Counted from the first letter of the stretch, positions 52,952 through 61,170 are shown. The stretch: DNA of 64,000 bases from JAEVLT01 sp050496765 (GCF_050496765.1 NZ_JBNWEO010000019.1:62001-126000), one strand, 5' to 3'. Numbers and translations are program-made. The notes: a model not told the origin generated them from the sequence alone.

Positions 52952-52972
52952 GAAGCGAGAGGAATGGGTATA

Positions 52973-53431
52973 ATGATGAATCAATACTACAATCCGCAGG
53001 GCTTCCAGCCATACACAGGAACAGCTGGCCAAATGCCTTTTACACAGCAGCAAGGCTTTCAACAGCCGCAGCAAATGCCGCAGATGGGGGGTGCTGTTCC
53101 AATGCCTCAAAGCGCTCCCACAACAGGCGCACAAGTACCTGGTATGCTGCCAATTGAACAATCTTACATCGAAAATATTTTACGGCTGAACAAAGGAAAA
53201 TTGGTTACCCTTTATGCAACATTTGAAAACAACAAAGAGTGGAACGCAAAAGTGTTTAAAGGGATTATCGAAGCCGCCGGCCGCGACCATGTCATTTTGA
53301 GCGATCCGCAAACAGGCATGCGCTATTTAATTCCAATGGTGTCCGTTGACTACATTACCTTTGACGAGCCAATTGAATATGAATACCCATTCAGCGGCGG
53401 GCCATCTTTATCGACATACTCGCCACGCTAA
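52973..53431 (+). CDS. gerQ: Spore coat protein GerQ
   Basis: Spore coat protein needed for localising the germination cortex-lytic enzyme CwlJ and cross-linked by transglutaminase Tgl in B. subtilis. The 152 residues have a Gln/Pro/Met-rich N-terminal half (NPQGFQPYTGTAGQMPFTQQ) and a conserved C-terminal domain (QSYIENILRLNKGKLVTLY to YITFDEPIEYEYPFSGG). The ATG at 52973 or the next codon is used, with AGAGG upstream. The IS110 copy ends only a short distance before it and may have replaced its native promoter. Confidence 0.9.
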   Translation: MMNQYYNPQGFQPYTGTAGQMPFTQQQGFQQPQQMPQMGGAVPMPQSAPTTGAQVPGMLPIEQSYIENILRLNKGKLVTLYATFENNKEWNAKVFKGIIEAAGRDHVILSDPQTGMRYLIPMVSVDYITFDEPIEYEYPFSGGPSLSTYSPR

Positions 53432-53435
53432 AAAC

Positions 53436-53465
53436 GGAGCCGGATTATCCGGCTCCATTTTTTTA
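53436..53465 (+). terminator. Terminator of gerQ
   Basis: GGAGCCGG (53436-53443) pairs with CCGGCTCC (53449-53456), then a T-rich run. Confidence 0.9.
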
Positions 53466-53481
53466 GGATTACACTATCCTT

Positions 53482-53853
53482 TTATAAATATTTTACTGCA
53501 CCAATGATCATCAATACCCATGCAGCAAGAAAGCTAACGCCGCCAAGCGGTGTGATCGCGCCCAGAATCCCTACCTTTGTCAAGCTCAAGAGATAGAGGC
53601 TGCCGCTAAAAAGAATAATCCCGATTACCATCAGCCACCCCGACCAGGTAAACAACGAACTGGACGCAACTTTTCCGAGCAAAATCCCCGCAACGAGAAT
53701 GCCAGTAGCATGAAACATTTGATAGGTGACACCCGTTTTCCATATCTCCAAATACTTGGGCTCCAGCTTGTTTGCAAGGCCATGGGCGCCAAATGCCCCA
53801 AAAGCGACAGCTAAGAAAGCATTAATTGCACCAATAACAATAAAAACTTTCAC
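53482..53853 (-). CDS. ywdK: DUF423 membrane protein YwdK
   Basis: Small membrane protein of 123 residues with four hydrophobic segments and the family opening MKVFIVIGAINAFLAVAFGA followed by FGAHGL. The GTG at 53853 is preferred since GGAGG lies seven bases upstream, matching B. subtilis YwdK. Function unknown. It follows ywdI by 15 bp. Confidence 0.9.
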   Translation of the reverse strand: MKVFIVIGAINAFLAVAFGAFGAHGLANKLEPKYLEIWKTGVTYQMFHATGILVAGILLGKVASSSLFTWSGWLMVIGIILFSGSLYLLSLTKVGILGAITPLGGVSFLAAWVLMIIGAVKYL

Positions 53854-53868
53854 TTTCATTCCTCCACT

Positions 53869-54150
53869 TTAAAAGTCAAATAAGGAATCGCCATTTGCAC
53901 CGTCATCCGTTTCCAGTTTTTTCGGTTGATTCAAACCAGATAGTGGTTTTGCGGCCGCTGGCAAGGATGATGCTGGCGCTGTATGGATCATTGCCTCATT
54001 GCTTTTTACTGTTTGCTCATCAAGAATTAACTCACATAATATTTTAATAGAGTAAATTTTTTCCCGCAAGTTTTCTTCCTTGCCACTACTTTTGGCCATG
54101 TACAACTCTGTCTCCATTTTCGCCAATAACTTCTCAATTGATATGTTCAT
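53869..54150 (-). CDS. ywdI: YwdI family protein (DUF5327)
   Basis: 93-residue soluble protein with a helical N-terminus (MNISIEKLLAKMETELYMAK) and a low-complexity C-terminus. The ATG at 54150 has GGGAGG at ten bases; the longer frame to 54210 is rejected. Next to ywdK as in B. subtilis; function unknown. Confidence 0.85.
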   Translation of the reverse strand: MNISIEKLLAKMETELYMAKSSGKEENLREKIYSIKILCELILDEQTVKSNEAMIHTAPASSLPAAAKPLSGLNQPKKLETDDGANGDSLFDF

Positions 54151-54256
54151 GAAAAAAACCTCCCGAATTCTTTTTCTATTGTACATGAGAAGCAGACCAA
54201 AATTAAACAATTTGCCGACCGGGTATTCGCTTCCTTAATTCGACATTATTCTGCCC

Positions 54257-54272
54257 TGTTTCACGTGAAACA
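54257..54272. promoter_or_regulatory. parS centromere site
   Basis: TGTTTCACGTGAAACA is a perfect 16-bp palindrome and agrees with the Bacillus Spo0J/ParB binding site (TGTTNCACGTGAAACA). It lies between ywdI and a divergent stress gene and is expected to load ParB and SMC for origin segregation. Confidence 0.92.
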
Positions 54273-54327
54273 AGTAGAAGTTTGGAAAATTACCGCGGAT
54301 CTTGTTCTATACTGCCATCTTCATCAT

Positions 54328-54352
54328 GTTTATTCTTTTGTTTAGGGGATAT
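54328..54352 (+). promoter_or_regulatory. Possible sigma-B promoter of the general-stress gene
   Basis: GTTTAT (54328-54333), a 13-bp spacer and GGATAT (54347-54352) resemble the sigma-B consensus GTTTAA-N12-15-GGGTAT with one mismatch in each box. It is 50 bases before the start codon. Confidence 0.5.
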
Positions 54353-54401
54353 ATAAAAACTATCCATGCGGATGCATTTTACTAGAGAAGGAGGAGTTCA
54401 G

Positions 54402-54728
54402 ATGTATAAAGTAGAAGTGGTCGAAAATGGTGTACAAGCATTGGATGTCATTTCAAATTTGCAAACCGATGGATTTAGCCGCGAGGATGTTTATCTTTTT
54501 GCCCACTCTGAAAAAAGGGAAGAAGATTTAGCCGATGCTACCGCAACAGCTGAGATTGGCATGAAAGAACAAGGAATGCTGGATTCTGTCAGCAATTTGT
54601 TCAAAAGCCGGGGCGACGAGCTGCGTTCCAAGATGCAATCGCTCGGTTTAACAGAACAAGAAGCTGAAAAATATGAAAAGGAACTCGACAACGGCCGTCT
54701 CGTCATCATCGGCTCAAAAACCAACTAA
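54402..54728 (+). CDS. General stress protein 17M-like (YflT domain)
   Basis: 108-residue protein with the heat-induced stress YflT domain (MYKVEVVENGVQALDVISNL, FSREDVYLFAHSEKR), often sigma-B controlled in Bacillus. AAGGAGG lies before the ATG at 54402. A possible sigma-B promoter lies upstream. The exact function of the family is unknown. Confidence 0.87.
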   Translation: MYKVEVVENGVQALDVISNLQTDGFSREDVYLFAHSEKREEDLADATATAEIGMKEQGMLDSVSNLFKSRGDELRSKMQSLGLTEQEAEKYEKELDNGRLVIIGSKTN

Positions 54729-54767
54729 TCCGCATTATTGCCGAAGGCTTGGCTAGCTACCAAAATG

Positions 54768-54801
54768 AAAAACCCGTACCGAAAAATGGTACGGGTTTTT
54801 T
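54768..54801. terminator. Shared terminator of stress gene and moeB
   Basis: AAAAACCCGTACC and GGTACGGGTTTTT make a 13-bp stem; the moeB stop starts at its edge. Confidence 0.9.
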
Positions 54802-55825
54802 ACCCCATAATCCGTTGATAAACGGTTTTGGCATGAGCTAAATCCTTTGTTCCGTGGATGAGTGCGCGGCCATCTGTAAAAATAACCATCCGTTCTTCTT
54901 CCATTTCGACGGATACCAAATAAGGATTGCCGTTAACCTTGTAGCCTGCCGTTCGCAGCTGATCGGCAAACCGTTGCAGTGAGAGCTTTAGCGGTTTTGC
55001 GGGGCGAACCTGCACCGTATCACGGCCGCAAAGCACAGTGGTCTTCGTCTGATTTTCTTTTTGCAAATAAGGATAGGTGGGGTGTGTCCCGCATGATAAA
55101 CAGCCGGGGTTCTTTGCTTTTCCCATTTTCATTTGATTGTATTCATTCCGCCATACATCAAAGCTGACAAACGTTGTGCGCACGGCTTGCCAATCCTCCG
55201 CAAGAATTTTCAGCGCTTCCGCTGTTTGATGGGCAATCACCATTTGAACAGCCGGACCGATGATCCCGCCTGTATCGCATGTTAACCCTTGCAAGGGGAC
55301 TGTTTTCAACAGGCAATTCAAGCAAGGCGTCTTACCGGGTATAATGGTAAAGCTCATGCCATAACTGCTGACACAAGCCCCATAAATCCATGGAACCCGA
55401 TACTTTTGTGCAGCATCGTTGATCACCATTCTTGTTTCAAAATTATCGGTAGCATCCATCAATAAGTCGGCTGCCCCTGCTAATTCCTCAAGCATCTCCG
55501 GCGTAGCATCCCCAATGATCGCACGAATGTCCACATTCGAATTGATGGCTCTCAGTCGCTTTTGTGCAGCTGCTGCTTTTGGCAGTTTGGCCGCCACATC
55601 TTCTTCTGTATAAAGCTGCTGGCGCTGCAGATTGCTTGCTTCCACATAATCACGGTCAACAATCGTCAATTTTCCAATTCCGGCACGGACAAGCACTTCG
55701 GCATTCCCGGAGCCAAGGGCGCCGGCGCCGATGATGACAACATGCTTTTCGCTGATTTTTTTCTGTCCCTCTTTACCGATCCCTGCAAAAAGAATTTGCC
55801 TTGAATAGCGCTCACTGGTACTCAT
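54800..55825 (-). CDS. moeB: MoeB/ThiF-family adenylyltransferase
   Basis: E1-like enzyme that adenylates the C-terminal glycine of a ubiquitin-like sulfur carrier. The 341 residues contain the ATP site VVIIGAGALGSGNAEVL, the RxxxQR-like segment SNLQRQQLYTEEDV and two zinc-binding CxxC pairs (CLNCLLKTVP and CLSCGTHP). A C-terminal extension of about 80 residues follows. Because moaD is immediately upstream, molybdopterin synthase activation is more likely than thiamine synthesis. The ATG at 55825 has AAGGGGAAG upstream. Confidence 0.9.
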   Translation of the reverse strand: MSTSERYSRQILFAGIGKEGQKKISEKHVVIIGAGALGSGNAEVLVRAGIGKLTIVDRDYVEASNLQRQQLYTEEDVAAKLPKAAAAQKRLRAINSNVDIRAIIGDATPEMLEELAGAADLLMDATDNFETRMVINDAAQKYRVPWIYGACVSSYGMSFTIIPGKTPCLNCLLKTVPLQGLTCDTGGIIGPAVQMVIAHQTAEALKILAEDWQAVRTTFVSFDVWRNEYNQMKMGKAKNPGCLSCGTHPTYPYLQKENQTKTTVLCGRDTVQVRPAKPLKLSLQRFADQLRTAGYKVNGNPYLVSVEMEEERMVIFTDGRALIHGTKDLAHAKTVYQRIMG

Positions 55826-55850
55826 GTTGCTTCCCCTTTTCCACACCGTA

Positions 55851-56084
55851 TTAGCCCCCGCTTACTGGCGGAATAAAAGCGATCGTATCCCCTGTTTTTA
55901 TCACTTCATCATCGGCAGCAAACTCTTCATTGATGGCCGTCATCACCGTTTCCATTTTCTGCAGCTTGTAGTTAGTTGCAATCTCTTCTTTTAATTCCGC
56001 TACCGTTTTTCCCGCAGCATCCCATTCGATAAACTCTTCACCCACGGCGTCACGCAAATGGGCAAAAAATAACACTTTATTCAT
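55851..56084 (-). CDS. moaD: Molybdopterin synthase sulfur carrier subunit
   Basis: Ubiquitin-like carrier of 77 residues ending in the essential Gly-Gly (FIPPVSGG), which is thiocarboxylated to give sulfur to molybdopterin. It overlaps moaE by 8 bp, so the two synthase subunits are coupled, and moeB follows 25 bp downstream. Confidence 0.94.
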   Translation of the reverse strand: MNKVLFFAHLRDAVGEEFIEWDAAGKTVAELKEEIATNYKLQKMETVMTAINEEFAADDEVIKTGDTIAFIPPVSGG

Positions 56085-56541
56085 TTAGATCGCTCTCCTC
56101 AGGTCTTCCGTTTGGATATTCAACGGTTTCCAATTGATTTCCCATCCATTTTTCGCCGTTTTCCCAATGTTCCTTTTTCCAGATTGGCACAATCTCTTTG
56201 ATTCGCTCAATTGCATATCGGTTCGCCTCATAGGCATCAGCGCGGTGCGGCGTTGAAACGGCAATGACAACTGCTACATCGGTAATCTCAAGGCGGCCGA
56301 TGCGGTGCGTGATCGCTACCTTTGATCCTTGCCACCGTTCTTCGATCTCTTTACCAATTTGCTCAAGCTTTTTAACTGCCATCGTTTCGTATGCCTCATA
56401 AATTAAAAACAATGTTTTTTTGCCATCTGTCAATTCCCGAACCGTTCCAATAAATGTTGTGACCGCACCGGCCTCGCGCTGGATCACTTTATCGATGACC
56501 GATTGAATGTCAATCGGTTCTTTTACTATCTCGTAGTTCAC
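56077..56541 (-). CDS. moaE: Molybdopterin synthase catalytic subunit
   Basis: Inserts two sulfur atoms into precursor Z together with MoaD. The 154 residues include GAVTTFIGTVRELTDGK, HRIGRLEITDVAVVIAVSTP and the active lysine region IPIWKKEHWENGEKW. The start is a GTG at 56541 after GGTGGGAAG. It sits between mobA and moaD. Confidence 0.94.
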   Translation of the reverse strand: MNYEIVKEPIDIQSVIDKVIQREAGAVTTFIGTVRELTDGKKTLFLIYEAYETMAVKKLEQIGKEIEERWQGSKVAITHRIGRLEITDVAVVIAVSTPHRADAYEANRYAIERIKEIVPIWKKEHWENGEKWMGNQLETVEYPNGRPEESDLNE

Positions 56542-56584
56542 GAACTTCCCACCTCATCGTTCAACCTGCCCAAGGCAAGCGAAA

Positions 56585-57190
56585 TTATGTTTCTATGATT
56601 GTCCTCGCCCATCTTTTAGCCTCTTCATACTCATTCGGACGATTCATATTGAAAAAAATCCGTTCCAACTCCCCGGCAGCAAACATGGGCAAATCACCCT
56701 CTGTCATATAGTGGACATGCAAACGTTCCAGCACCTGTTTCATGCGCAGTTGATCGGTTTTGATACTATTTTCAACGACGGCAGCCGTTTTCTTTTTAAA
56801 AATTGAAAATAAAGGATGCTGTTGACCGCAGATCACCGGCACAACCGCATCGTAATCTGCCATTTGTCCGATCATCACTTTTGCAAGCGCGGGCGACACA
56901 AACGGCATGTCACAGGCAACAATTGCATTGATTTCATGGGTTGCTGCGGTTAAACCAGCGTGGATTCCAGCGAGCGGCCCTTTCCCCGGGTAATGATCCG
57001 AAACGGTTGGCAACTGTAAAAATCGATACTCCTCAGGATGATTGGTTACAAGGATGAGCTCCAGAAAATGCGGTTTTAGCAATGAAACAATCCGCTCAAT
57101 ATTCGGTTGTTCGTTGATGGGCAGCAGCGCCTTATTTGTCCCCATTCTGCTCGACTTTCCGCCTGATAGTAGTATCGCTCCTGCTTTCAT
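56585..57190 (-). CDS. mobA: Molybdenum cofactor guanylyltransferase
   Basis: Adds GMP to molybdopterin to form the dinucleotide cofactor. The 201 residues carry the nucleotidyltransferase opening GAILLSGGKSSRMGTNKALL and the metal-binding AIVACDMPFVSP. The ATG at 57190 follows AAGGTG; three extra codons upstream are unlikely. It is the first gene of the mobA-moaE-moaD-moeB unit; moeA, mobB, moaA and moaC are not in the window. Confidence 0.93.
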   Translation of the reverse strand: MKAGAILLSGGKSSRMGTNKALLPINEQPNIERIVSLLKPHFLELILVTNHPEEYRFLQLPTVSDHYPGKGPLAGIHAGLTAATHEINAIVACDMPFVSPALAKVMIGQMADYDAVVPVICGQQHPLFSIFKKKTAAVVENSIKTDQLRMKQVLERLHVHYMTEGDLPMFAAGELERIFFNMNRPNEYEEAKRWARTIIET

Positions 57191-57549
57191 GAACAGCACC
57201 TTCTTCCGCCTTTTCTTTATCCATTATACTTTGAACGGATTCCGGCCGCCAGACATACCCCTCACAACCCTATCATTGCAATGGAATCTTTTTCAAGAAC
57301 CCTTTTTCACTGAAACATTCAACCTTAAGGATAATGCGGTACTGAACGATTACTCCTAACCGTATAATACTTTTGCACCTAGCTTTTAACAGTAATGTTT
57401 ATCACGCTGAAGCCCTTTTTGATTGCCTGAAAACTACGTTTACTCGGTTCTCGGCAGGCAGGGGTTTCGCTTTTTGCAGATGATTTTAGTATGATAATAC
57501 TGTTTCCGCTATAAAATGAACAATATAAATGGAAGCGAGGCGAAACGTA
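57191..57549. other. Intergenic region between divergent mobA and yojF
   Basis: 359 bp. TATGATAATAC near 57488 may be a -10 region for yojF, without a clear -35. No gene, terminator or repeat was recognised. Confidence 0.45.
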
Positions 57550-57897
57550 ATGAAACCGATTGAAGTAAATTCTGTCCAAGAAGCCATTAACCGCTTTGCT
57601 GATAAAGATGTGTATGTACACCTTGAAACGACGAACGGGGCTTATGCCTCTCATCATGATGAAACGTTCTTTTCAGCAGGTGCTTATATCCGAAATGCCC
57701 TGATTCGGTTTGAACGGGGAAAAATAACCGGAAGCGGACCGTATCGGGTCGGTCTGAAAACCGGAATTGGCTGGGTTTATGCAGAAGGCCTGACCCATTT
57801 TGAAGTGGATGAAGAAAATCGGCTTCTTTTGGCTGGTCACGATTTTAACGGCAAGCTTGCCGTGGCGCTTGAAATCAGTCATACACCGTTTGAATGA
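57550..57897 (+). CDS. yojF: YojF family protein (DUF1806)
   Basis: 115-residue protein of the YojF family, which in bacilli is regularly found directly before bshB2. It begins MKPIEVNSVQEAINRFADK and has a beta-rich, single-domain look. The ATG at 57550 is preceded by GAGGCG. By context it may support bacillithiol synthesis, but no role is established from the sequence. Confidence 0.87.
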   Translation: MKPIEVNSVQEAINRFADKDVYVHLETTNGAYASHHDETFFSAGAYIRNALIRFERGKITGSGPYRVGLKTGIGWVYAEGLTHFEVDEENRLLLAGHDFNGKLAVALEISHTPFE

Positions 57898-57972
57898 CGG
57901 TTGCCGCAAAGGCTCATGTGCAGACATTGATAAAGCTCAAATGGAAAAAAATACTTTCGAGGAGAGGTATTC

Positions 57973-58638
57973 ATGGAAAAAGAATCTCATGTTTTAGTTG
58001 TGTTCCCTCATCCGGATGATGAAGCATTTGGTGTTTCCGGAACGATTGCATCCCATATCGAAAACGGAACGCCAGTGACTTATGCCTGCCTCACATTGGG
58101 TGAAATGGGGCGCAACATGGGAAATCCCCCGTTTACAAATCGGGAAAATCTCCCGAAAATTCGCAAGGAAGAATTAAAACAAGCAGCACAGGCGCTTGGA
58201 ATTCAGGATTTGCGCATGCTTGGTTTTCGTGACAAAACGATCGAATTTGAAGATGAGGAAATGTTGGCGGATCTCATTTCTTCTCTTATTGATGAATTGC
58301 ACCCCTCGCTGATTATTACCTTTTATCCAGGTTATGCTGTCCATCCGGATCATGATGCTACCGGTGCTGCAGTTATCAGAGCGGTCAAGCGCCTGCCAGC
58401 AGAAGAACGCCCGAAATTGAATTGCGTTGCGTTTTCACGAAATTGTATTGAAGAACTTGGGAAGCCGGATATCCACAACAATATTCAGAATGTGATTGAG
58501 AAAAAGCTGGCAGCAATCAGCGCCCACCGTTCCCAGACGGAGCATATGACAAAAGACTTGCCTGAAAAGCGGAAAAACGAAGATCCGCAAATTATGGCAT
58601 GGCTGAAAGATGAACGGTTTTGGACGTATAAATTTTAA
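57973..58638 (+). CDS. bshB2: Bacillithiol biosynthesis deacetylase BshB2
   Basis: Zinc-dependent deacetylase of GlcNAc-malate in bacillithiol synthesis, LmbE/PIG-L family. The 221 residues show the zinc motif VVFPHPDDEAFGVSG and the later histidine region GYAVHPDHDATGAAV. GAGGAGAGG precedes MEKESHVLV. Partner of the yojF gene 75 bp upstream; ortholog of B. subtilis YojG. Confidence 0.93.
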   Translation: MEKESHVLVVFPHPDDEAFGVSGTIASHIENGTPVTYACLTLGEMGRNMGNPPFTNRENLPKIRKEELKQAAQALGIQDLRMLGFRDKTIEFEDEEMLADLISSLIDELHPSLIITFYPGYAVHPDHDATGAAVIRAVKRLPAEERPKLNCVAFSRNCIEELGKPDIHNNIQNVIEKKLAAISAHRSQTEHMTKDLPEKRKNEDPQIMAWLKDERFWTYKF

Positions 58639-58668
58639 AAGGGTGTTCCAAAAGCATTGCTTTTGGGT
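58637..58668 (+). terminator. Terminator of bshB2
   Basis: AAAAGGGT and ACCCTTTT arms enclose CCAAAAGC-ATT-GCTTTTGG, giving a long stem followed by T-rich sequence. Confidence 0.9.
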
Positions 58669-58701
58669 ACCCTTTTTTCTTTTACTTTTAAAAAATAGCC
58701 A

Positions 58702-58748
58702 TTGACCTTTGCAAATTATCAACTATAATTGGGAGTGAGTAATCACTC
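58702..58748 (+). promoter_or_regulatory. Promoter and TetR-type operator of the ABC exporter
   Basis: TTGACC (58702-58707), a 16-bp spacer and TATAAT (58724-58729) form a good sigma-A promoter. Directly downstream, at the expected transcription start, lies the inverted repeat GAGTGA-GTAA-TCACTC (58733-58748). The TetR gene two genes downstream is the likely repressor. Confidence 0.78.
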
Positions 58749-58774
58749 ATTTTTTAGTAATGGGAGGCTTTTGA

Positions 58775-59497
58775 ATGGTACCTTCAATTGTGGTGGACCA
58801 AGTCAGCAAACGTTTTGGCAAAAAAGAAGTATTGCAGAATGTGAGTTTAAAAGTACAGCCCGGGGAAATTTTTGGCCTCATCGGGCCATCCGGCTCTGGA
58901 AAAACAACGCTTGTCAAACTGATTGTCGGAATGGATCAGCCGTCCGCAGGGGAGGTCCTTGTCAAGGATACCCGGATTCCGAATTTGTCGATTCTGCAAA
59001 AAATCGGCTATATGGCCCAAGCCGATGCCCTTTACACCGATCTAACCGGAAAAGAAAATCTCTCCTTTTTCGCATCATTGTTTCAATTAAAAAAAGCAGA
59101 GCAAGTGGAACGAATTGCTTACGCTGCCGAATTGGTGAACCTATCCGGAGAATTAAAGAAGAAGGTTCAAGCCTATTCCGGCGGCATGAAGCGTAGGCTC
59201 TCACTTGCAGTCGCCGTTATTCAGAATCCAGATATCCTTATTTTGGATGAACCAACCGTCGGAATTGATCCGGAATTAAGACAGTCGATTTGGGCAGAAC
59301 TTTATCGCTTGAAAGAAGCCGGCAAAACGATTTTGGTTACAACCCATGTAATGGATGAAGCGGAAAAATGCGACAGGCTGGGAATGATCCGCGACGGCAG
59401 ACTGATCACAAGCGGTTCCCCTGCCGAATTGAAAGCCCAATATGGCATCGATAGCTTGGAAGAAGTATTTTTAAAAGCAGGGGGTACGGGCAGATGA
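58775..59497 (+). CDS. ABC transporter ATP-binding protein
   Basis: ATPase subunit, 240 residues, of a drug- or lipid-export type ABC transporter. Walker A is GPSGSGKTTLVKLIVG, the signature YSGGMKRRLSLAVAV, Walker B ILILDEPTVGIDPELR, followed by the switch histidine in LVTTHVMDEAEKCDRL. GGGAGG precedes the ATG. It overlaps the permease start by 4 bp. Confidence 0.95.
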   Translation: MVPSIVVDQVSKRFGKKEVLQNVSLKVQPGEIFGLIGPSGSGKTTLVKLIVGMDQPSAGEVLVKDTRIPNLSILQKIGYMAQADALYTDLTGKENLSFFASLFQLKKAEQVERIAYAAELVNLSGELKKKVQAYSGGMKRRLSLAVAVIQNPDILILDEPTVGIDPELRQSIWAELYRLKEAGKTILVTTHVMDEAEKCDRLGMIRDGRLITSGSPAELKAQYGIDSLEEVFLKAGGTGR

Positions 59498-60600
59498 GAA
59501 TTCTTGCGCTAATCAAGCGAATTTTTCAGCAGATTTTAAGGGACAAACGCACACTTGCGCTGATGATGGTTGCCCCGTTATTTATTCTGACCCTTATGCA
59601 TTTTCTGTTTAACAGCACATCACCTGATCCTAAAATCGGCGTGATCAATGGCAGCACCGCCTTCATTCAACAATTGCAGGACAAGGCTATTCACGTAAAG
59701 CAATATGATGAGGTGAAAAACATCAAGAAGACGATCGTTGCCGACGATTTGGATGGAATCTTGAAAATCGACGGTTCCCGCTACCAATTAACCGTAAGCA
59801 ACTCCGACCCCACTGCCGCAAAAGGCCTGGAAATGAAAATTCAGCAAATCATTGCGGCAGAAACAGCGAAAACGCAAGCCGCCAATGGTGCAGCCTTTAT
59901 GGAGAAAGTTCAAAAGGCAGTTCCTGCCCTGCCTGCCAAAATGGAACAGATTCAGCCGCCTAAAGTGGAGACAGCCTATGTATACGGCAATAAAGACACG
60001 ACCTTCTTCGACATATTGGGACCGATTTTAGTTGGCTTTTTTGTTTTCTTTTTTGTTTTTCTGATCTCTGGAATTGCTTTATTGCGCGAACGGACAACAG
60101 GTACGCTTGATCGCTTATTGGCGACCCCGGTTCAGCGGCGCGATATTGTTTTTGGCTACTTGTCCGGCTATGGATTGTTTGCGATCATCCAGACAGTGAT
60201 CGTCGTCTTCTATGCCGTAAAAGTTTTAGGGATTGTCCTTGCCGGTTCGTTATGGAATGTGATTTTAATTAATTTAATTTTGGCCCTTGTTGCGCTTTCG
60301 CTTGGAATTTTGCTGTCGGCTTTTGCGAATTCAGAATTCCAAATGATGCAGTTTATTCCCATTGTCGTCATTCCGCAAGTATTTTTTGCCGGCATTTTAC
60401 CGGTTGACGGCATGCCAAACTGGCTTCAAGTCATTGCAAAATTCATGCCAATGTACTACGGAGGCGATGCGCTGAAAGCGATCATGTATAATGGACTCGG
60501 GCTCGGCGATATTCGCAGTGACATTTTGATTCTTCTCGGTTTCGCAGTCTTCTTCATTGTCCTGAATGTATTTGCTTTGAAAAAATACCGGAAAATTTAA
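59494..60600 (+). CDS. ABC-2 type transporter permease
   Basis: Membrane subunit of 368 residues in the ABC-2/YhgE-like arrangement: one N-terminal helix (about 20-40), a large extracytoplasmic loop (about 45-175) and five C-terminal helices (from DILGPILVGFFVFFFVFLISG onward). It starts ATGA over the stop of the ATPase gene. Substrate unknown; TetR control suggests a toxic compound or membrane stress. Confidence 0.93.
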   Translation: MRILALIKRIFQQILRDKRTLALMMVAPLFILTLMHFLFNSTSPDPKIGVINGSTAFIQQLQDKAIHVKQYDEVKNIKKTIVADDLDGILKIDGSRYQLTVSNSDPTAAKGLEMKIQQIIAAETAKTQAANGAAFMEKVQKAVPALPAKMEQIQPPKVETAYVYGNKDTTFFDILGPILVGFFVFFFVFLISGIALLRERTTGTLDRLLATPVQRRDIVFGYLSGYGLFAIIQTVIVVFYAVKVLGIVLAGSLWNVILINLILALVALSLGILLSAFANSEFQMMQFIPIVVIPQVFFAGILPVDGMPNWLQVIAKFMPMYYGGDALKAIMYNGLGLGDIRSDILILLGFAVFFIVLNVFALKKYRKI

Positions 60601-60660
60601 GCCGGGAGGAGAAGTTGTTGAATTCATGCGGAAAGTTGTAGAATGAAGCTGGAAAGACGT

Positions 60661-61070
60661 CGAATCCGATTGGGATCATGTTGAATCCCTTGTTAGTTGC
60701 GTCGAATCCGATCGGGATCGCGTCGAATTCCTCGTTAGTTGCGTCGAATCTGATTGGGATCGCGTCGAATCCACTTGCAATTGCGTCGAATTCCTCGTGA
60801 ATCGCGTCGAATCCACTTGCGATTGCGTCGAATTCCTCGTTAGTTGCGTCGAATCCACTTGCAATTGCGTCGAATTCCTCGTGAATCGCGTCGAATCCAC
60901 TTGCGATTGCGTCAAATTCCTCGTAAAACGCGTCGAATCCACTCGCGATTGCGTCGAATTCTTCGTGAAATGCGTCAAATCCACTTGCGATTGCGTCGAA
61001 TCCACTTGCGATTGCGTCGAATTCCTCGTAAATCGCGTCGAATCACTCGCGATTGCGTCGAATCGCACCA
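60661..61070. repeat. Tandem array 4: about 20 copies of a 21-bp unit with core GCGTCGAAT
   Basis: The C of CGAAT (CAAAT or TGAAT in variants) falls at 60661, 60682, 60703 and so on, exactly every 21 bp to 61039, with a final copy 20 bp later at 61059. Two unit types, TCCACTTGCGATTGCG and TTCCTCGTGAATCGCG, mostly alternate, giving a 42-bp higher-order repeat. It separates the ABC genes from their TetR gene. Long reading frames exist on both strands only because 21 is divisible by three. Confidence 0.93.
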
Positions 61071-61170
61071 AAAAGTGGTCGAATTCACTTGTAAAGCCAA
61101 TTCGGCCCGCTCTAGGAGTGACCGAAAGTGGCTTGATCATCAATTAGTTAATAAAAGGTGATGAAAATCC

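Noticed and set aside
54800..55825. Assignment as thiamine ThiF
   Set aside because: The family cannot be split by eye, but immediate linkage to moaD and moaE favours MoeB.
60676..61143. A 155-residue minus-strand reading frame rich in DST/RNSTQ repeats, and a plus-strand CVE repeat frame, across array 4
   Set aside because: Both are by-products of a 21-bp repeat that keeps all frames open; neither has a ribosome site or non-repeat domain.
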